Shown piece by piece: positions 5,401-6,090 of a stretch of DNA of 6,090 nt. The stretch comes from an uncultured Collinsella sp. GTDB taxonomy: Bacteria > Actinomycetota > Coriobacteriia > Coriobacteriales > Coriobacteriaceae. The stretch's first letter is position 1, and each line of letters opens with the position of its first letter. Under the pieces are notes generated by a model. The model made no database searches, was not told the DNA's origin, and saw nothing but the letters and a program-made list of their open reading frames with translations. The stretch lies in NCBI GenBank assembly GCA_902490245.1, contig CABUDB010000108.1:1-6090 (forward strand), written 5' to 3'. The translations under genes were made by a program, and so were the position numbers.

Positions 5401-5646
5401 TTACTCGGCTGCCTCGTCAGCAGCGGCCTCGCTCTGGGTGATGTAAGCAGCCTCGGCAACCATGTCGTCGACCTCGGCCTTGGCCTGCTCGACCATGTCC
5501 TGGTAGCCGTTCTTGATGCGCATACCGCACGCAATACCCTGCACGCAGGCATTCTTTACCGGAGCGCTGGTAAGCAGCTTGATGCCGGCCGTGCCAAGCA
5601 GAAAACCGCCACCGACAAGCAGGGTATTGAACGTCGACTTCTTCAT
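5401..5646 (-). CDS. small membrane-anchored protein paired with metal ATPase (DUF6110-like)
   Basis: Predicted 81-residue protein. The N-terminus MKKSTFNTLLVGGGFLLGTAGIKLL is a Lys-rich start plus a Gly-rich membrane helix (residues 6-25), followed by TSAPVKNACVQGIACGMRIKNGYQDMVEQ and an acidic helical tail (AEVDDMVAEAAYITQSEAAADEAAE). Small proteins of this design, annotated from memory as DUF6110, often sit beside P1B ATPases; their function is unknown to me. The start at 5646 has AGGGAGAAG upstream with normal spacing. The longer frame starting at 5706 lies in the hairpin-rich leader and is less likely. Being first in the operon with a strong ribosome-binding site, it is probably made in larger amounts than the pump. 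It may be an accessory subunit or metal chaperone, but that is inference. Confidence 0.82.
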   Translation of the reverse strand: MKKSTFNTLLVGGGFLLGTAGIKLLTSAPVKNACVQGIACGMRIKNGYQDMVEQAKAEVDDMVAEAAYITQSEAAADEAAE

Positions 5647-5662
5647 GTTGCTTCTCCCTTTT

Positions 5663-5714
5663 GCCGCATTGGACGCGGCATGGTGCTTCAGCACCCGAGT
5701 AAACAAGTTTGCTC
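5663..5714 (-). other. structured leader of the metal operon (three hairpins)
   Basis: Between the predicted start site (about 5727) and the first gene, three adjacent stems can form: GAGCAAAC/GTTTACTC with one mismatch (5697-5714), GGTGC-TGAA-GCACC (5682-5695) and GCCGC/GCGGC with a 7-base loop (5663-5679). The Shine-Dalgarno site follows immediately. I cannot match it to a known riboswitch class, and no T-run follows any stem. Confidence 0.45.
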
Positions 5715-5730
5715 GAGCACACTTTTGGAA

Positions 5731-5754
5731 AATAGTTTAGTTTATCTAACTATT
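5731..5754. promoter_or_regulatory. candidate DtxR/MntR-type operator
   Basis: AATAGTT (5731-5737) and AACTATT (5748-5754) are perfect inverted arms. Inside, TTAG-N5-CTAA (5737-5749) resembles the TTAG...CTAA half-sites of DtxR/IdeR/MntR-family metalloregulator boxes. It covers the spacer and -10 of the promoter of a metal ATPase operon, where a metal-bound repressor would block RNA polymerase. The sequence is direct; the regulator family is inference. Confidence 0.55.
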
Positions 5755-5762
5755 GAGGTCAA
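5734..5762 (-). promoter_or_regulatory. promoter of the metal operon
   Basis: TTGACC (-35, complement of 5757-5762) and TAAACT (-10, complement of 5734-5739) are separated by 17 bases. The -35 is identical to that of the toxin-antitoxin promoter. The AT-rich setting contrasts with the GC-rich genes. The predicted start near 5727 gives a leader of about 80 bases. Confidence 0.72.
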
Positions 5763-5795
5763 CAAAGGTTAACTTTTTGGAAATCTTGGGGTCCA

Positions 5796-5880
5796 AATTC
5801 AATTCAGCACGTCTGACCCGAACGGCCAAGTCGTCACGGAAACCGGGAGCCCAGGCAGGGCGGGTTTACTTGCTCATAAT
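5796..5880. repeat. ~85-nt intergenic direct repeat, copy 1
   Basis: The unit begins AATTCAATTCAGC, carries a conserved core TGACC-GAA-GGCC-AGTCGTCA, and ends in a GC-rich stretch followed by TTACTTGCTCATAAT. The first 44 bases match copy 2 with 6 differences; the remainder aligns loosely. TGAC (5814-5817) and GTCA (5833-5836) could pair around the conserved loop. No coding frame explains it. Confidence 0.7.
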
Positions 5881-5928
5881 TATTTCTCTTTAAATCAATG
5901 GTCTTGTAGACTTTATGCTCTTTCACTC

Positions 5929-6012
5929 AATTCAATTCAGCCCGCCTGACCTGAAAGGCCGAGTCGTCAGGGCGGGGAAGGCCCCCGGAGCGGCGGGGCG
6001 CTTACTCAAAAT
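5929..6012. repeat. ~85-nt intergenic direct repeat, copy 2, with hairpin
   Basis: Second copy, 133 bases from the first. It forms a strong stem: CCCGCC (5941-5946) with GGCGGG (5971-5976), and TGAC (5947-5950) with GTCA (5966-5969), one G bulged. Its right end GGGCGCTTACTCAAAAT is also the left arm of the inverted repeat that closes at the window end. Confidence 0.72.
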
Positions 6013-6090
6013 GAGTTCCGCATGCAAAGAAGGCCACTTAATGTGGCCTTCGTCTTGCATAGGACTGTTTGAAATTTTGAGCAAGCGCCC
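5996..6090. repeat. long nested inverted repeat, cut by the window end
   Basis: GGGCGCTTACTCAAAAT (5996-6012) and ATTTTGAGCAAGCGCCC (6074-6090) are inverted copies with 1 mismatch in 17. Within them ATGCAA (6022-6027) pairs with TTGCAT (6055-6060), and GAAGGCCAC (6029-6037) pairs with GTGGCCTTC (6043-6051). The whole can fold as one 95-base hairpin. The right arm is still matching at the last base, so the element continues outside. Confidence 0.75.
6022..6060. terminator. possible intrinsic terminator at the right edge
   Basis: A 9-bp GC-rich stem, GAAGGCCAC/GTGGCCTTC, with loop TTAAT is followed by TTTGC on the minus strand and by GTCTTGC on the plus strand. It could end transcription of a gene beyond the window. 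The T-runs are poor, and the stem is also explained by the larger inverted repeat. Confidence 0.5.

Noticed and set aside
4537..5772. 411-residue open frame on the plus strand
   Set aside because: It lies opposite the well-supported ATPase and its small partner, crosses their promoter, and has no family signature; GC-rich antisense frames of this length are common here.
5869..5895. Minimal open frame ATG AGC AAG TAA on the minus strand within repeat copy 1
   Set aside because: Three codons with a weak purine-rich upstream; the corresponding position in copy 2 is not a start codon, so coding is not supported.
5796..6012. CRISPR array
   Set aside because: There are only two diverged copies of a unit far longer than CRISPR repeats, with no regular spacers or cas genes.

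Overview
The window looks like gut-bacterial DNA of mixed origin. Bases 1 to about 830 have moderate GC and carry a Bacillota (Lachnospiraceae-like) codY reading frame with its own leader and strong Shine-Dalgarno site. From about 831 onward the sequence is GC-rich. From the tmRNA gene to the end it reads like an actinobacterial Coriobacteriia genome, possibly Collinsella; that genus is inferred from gene content and codon use, not from a search. CodY is a Bacillota regulator, and the match stops abruptly near its C-terminus. The left edge is therefore either a chimeric assembly join or a real recombination/transfer boundary.

Layout: 1-119 codY leader with a large A/T-armed hairpin. 120-830 is codY up to the winged helix; the frame then continues into unrelated sequence to 1109. 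831-1150 is non-coding, GC-rich and hairpin-rich, with two 38-nt direct repeats that carry a T-arm-like motif also found, inverted, in the tmRNA 3' end. 1155-1564 (minus) is ssrA (tmRNA) and its terminator. 1804-2239 (plus) is a small helical protein of unknown function, broken by a one-base indel in a C5 run. 2298-3145 (minus) is a toxin-antitoxin pair: a RelB/DinJ-like ribbon-helix-helix antitoxin followed by a PIN-domain toxin, with start and stop codons overlapping. A clean promoter with GCTAGC palindromes lies upstream. 3307-5646 (minus) is a two-gene metal operon: a small membrane-anchored protein (DUF6110-like) and a P1B-type metal ATPase. It has a terminator, a structured leader, and a promoter whose -35/-10 spacer holds a DtxR/MntR-like dyad. 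5796-6090 is intergenic, with an ~85-nt direct repeat and a long nested inverted repeat that runs off the window end.

The small membrane protein and ATPase probably act together in transition-metal export or homeostasis, apparently under a metal-sensing repressor. The toxin-antitoxin operon just downstream has its own promoter and probably represses itself. The most notable items are the codY junction, the hybrid RelB/PIN operon with its palindromic promoter, the metal-type operator, the interrupted small gene, and the repeats at the right edge.
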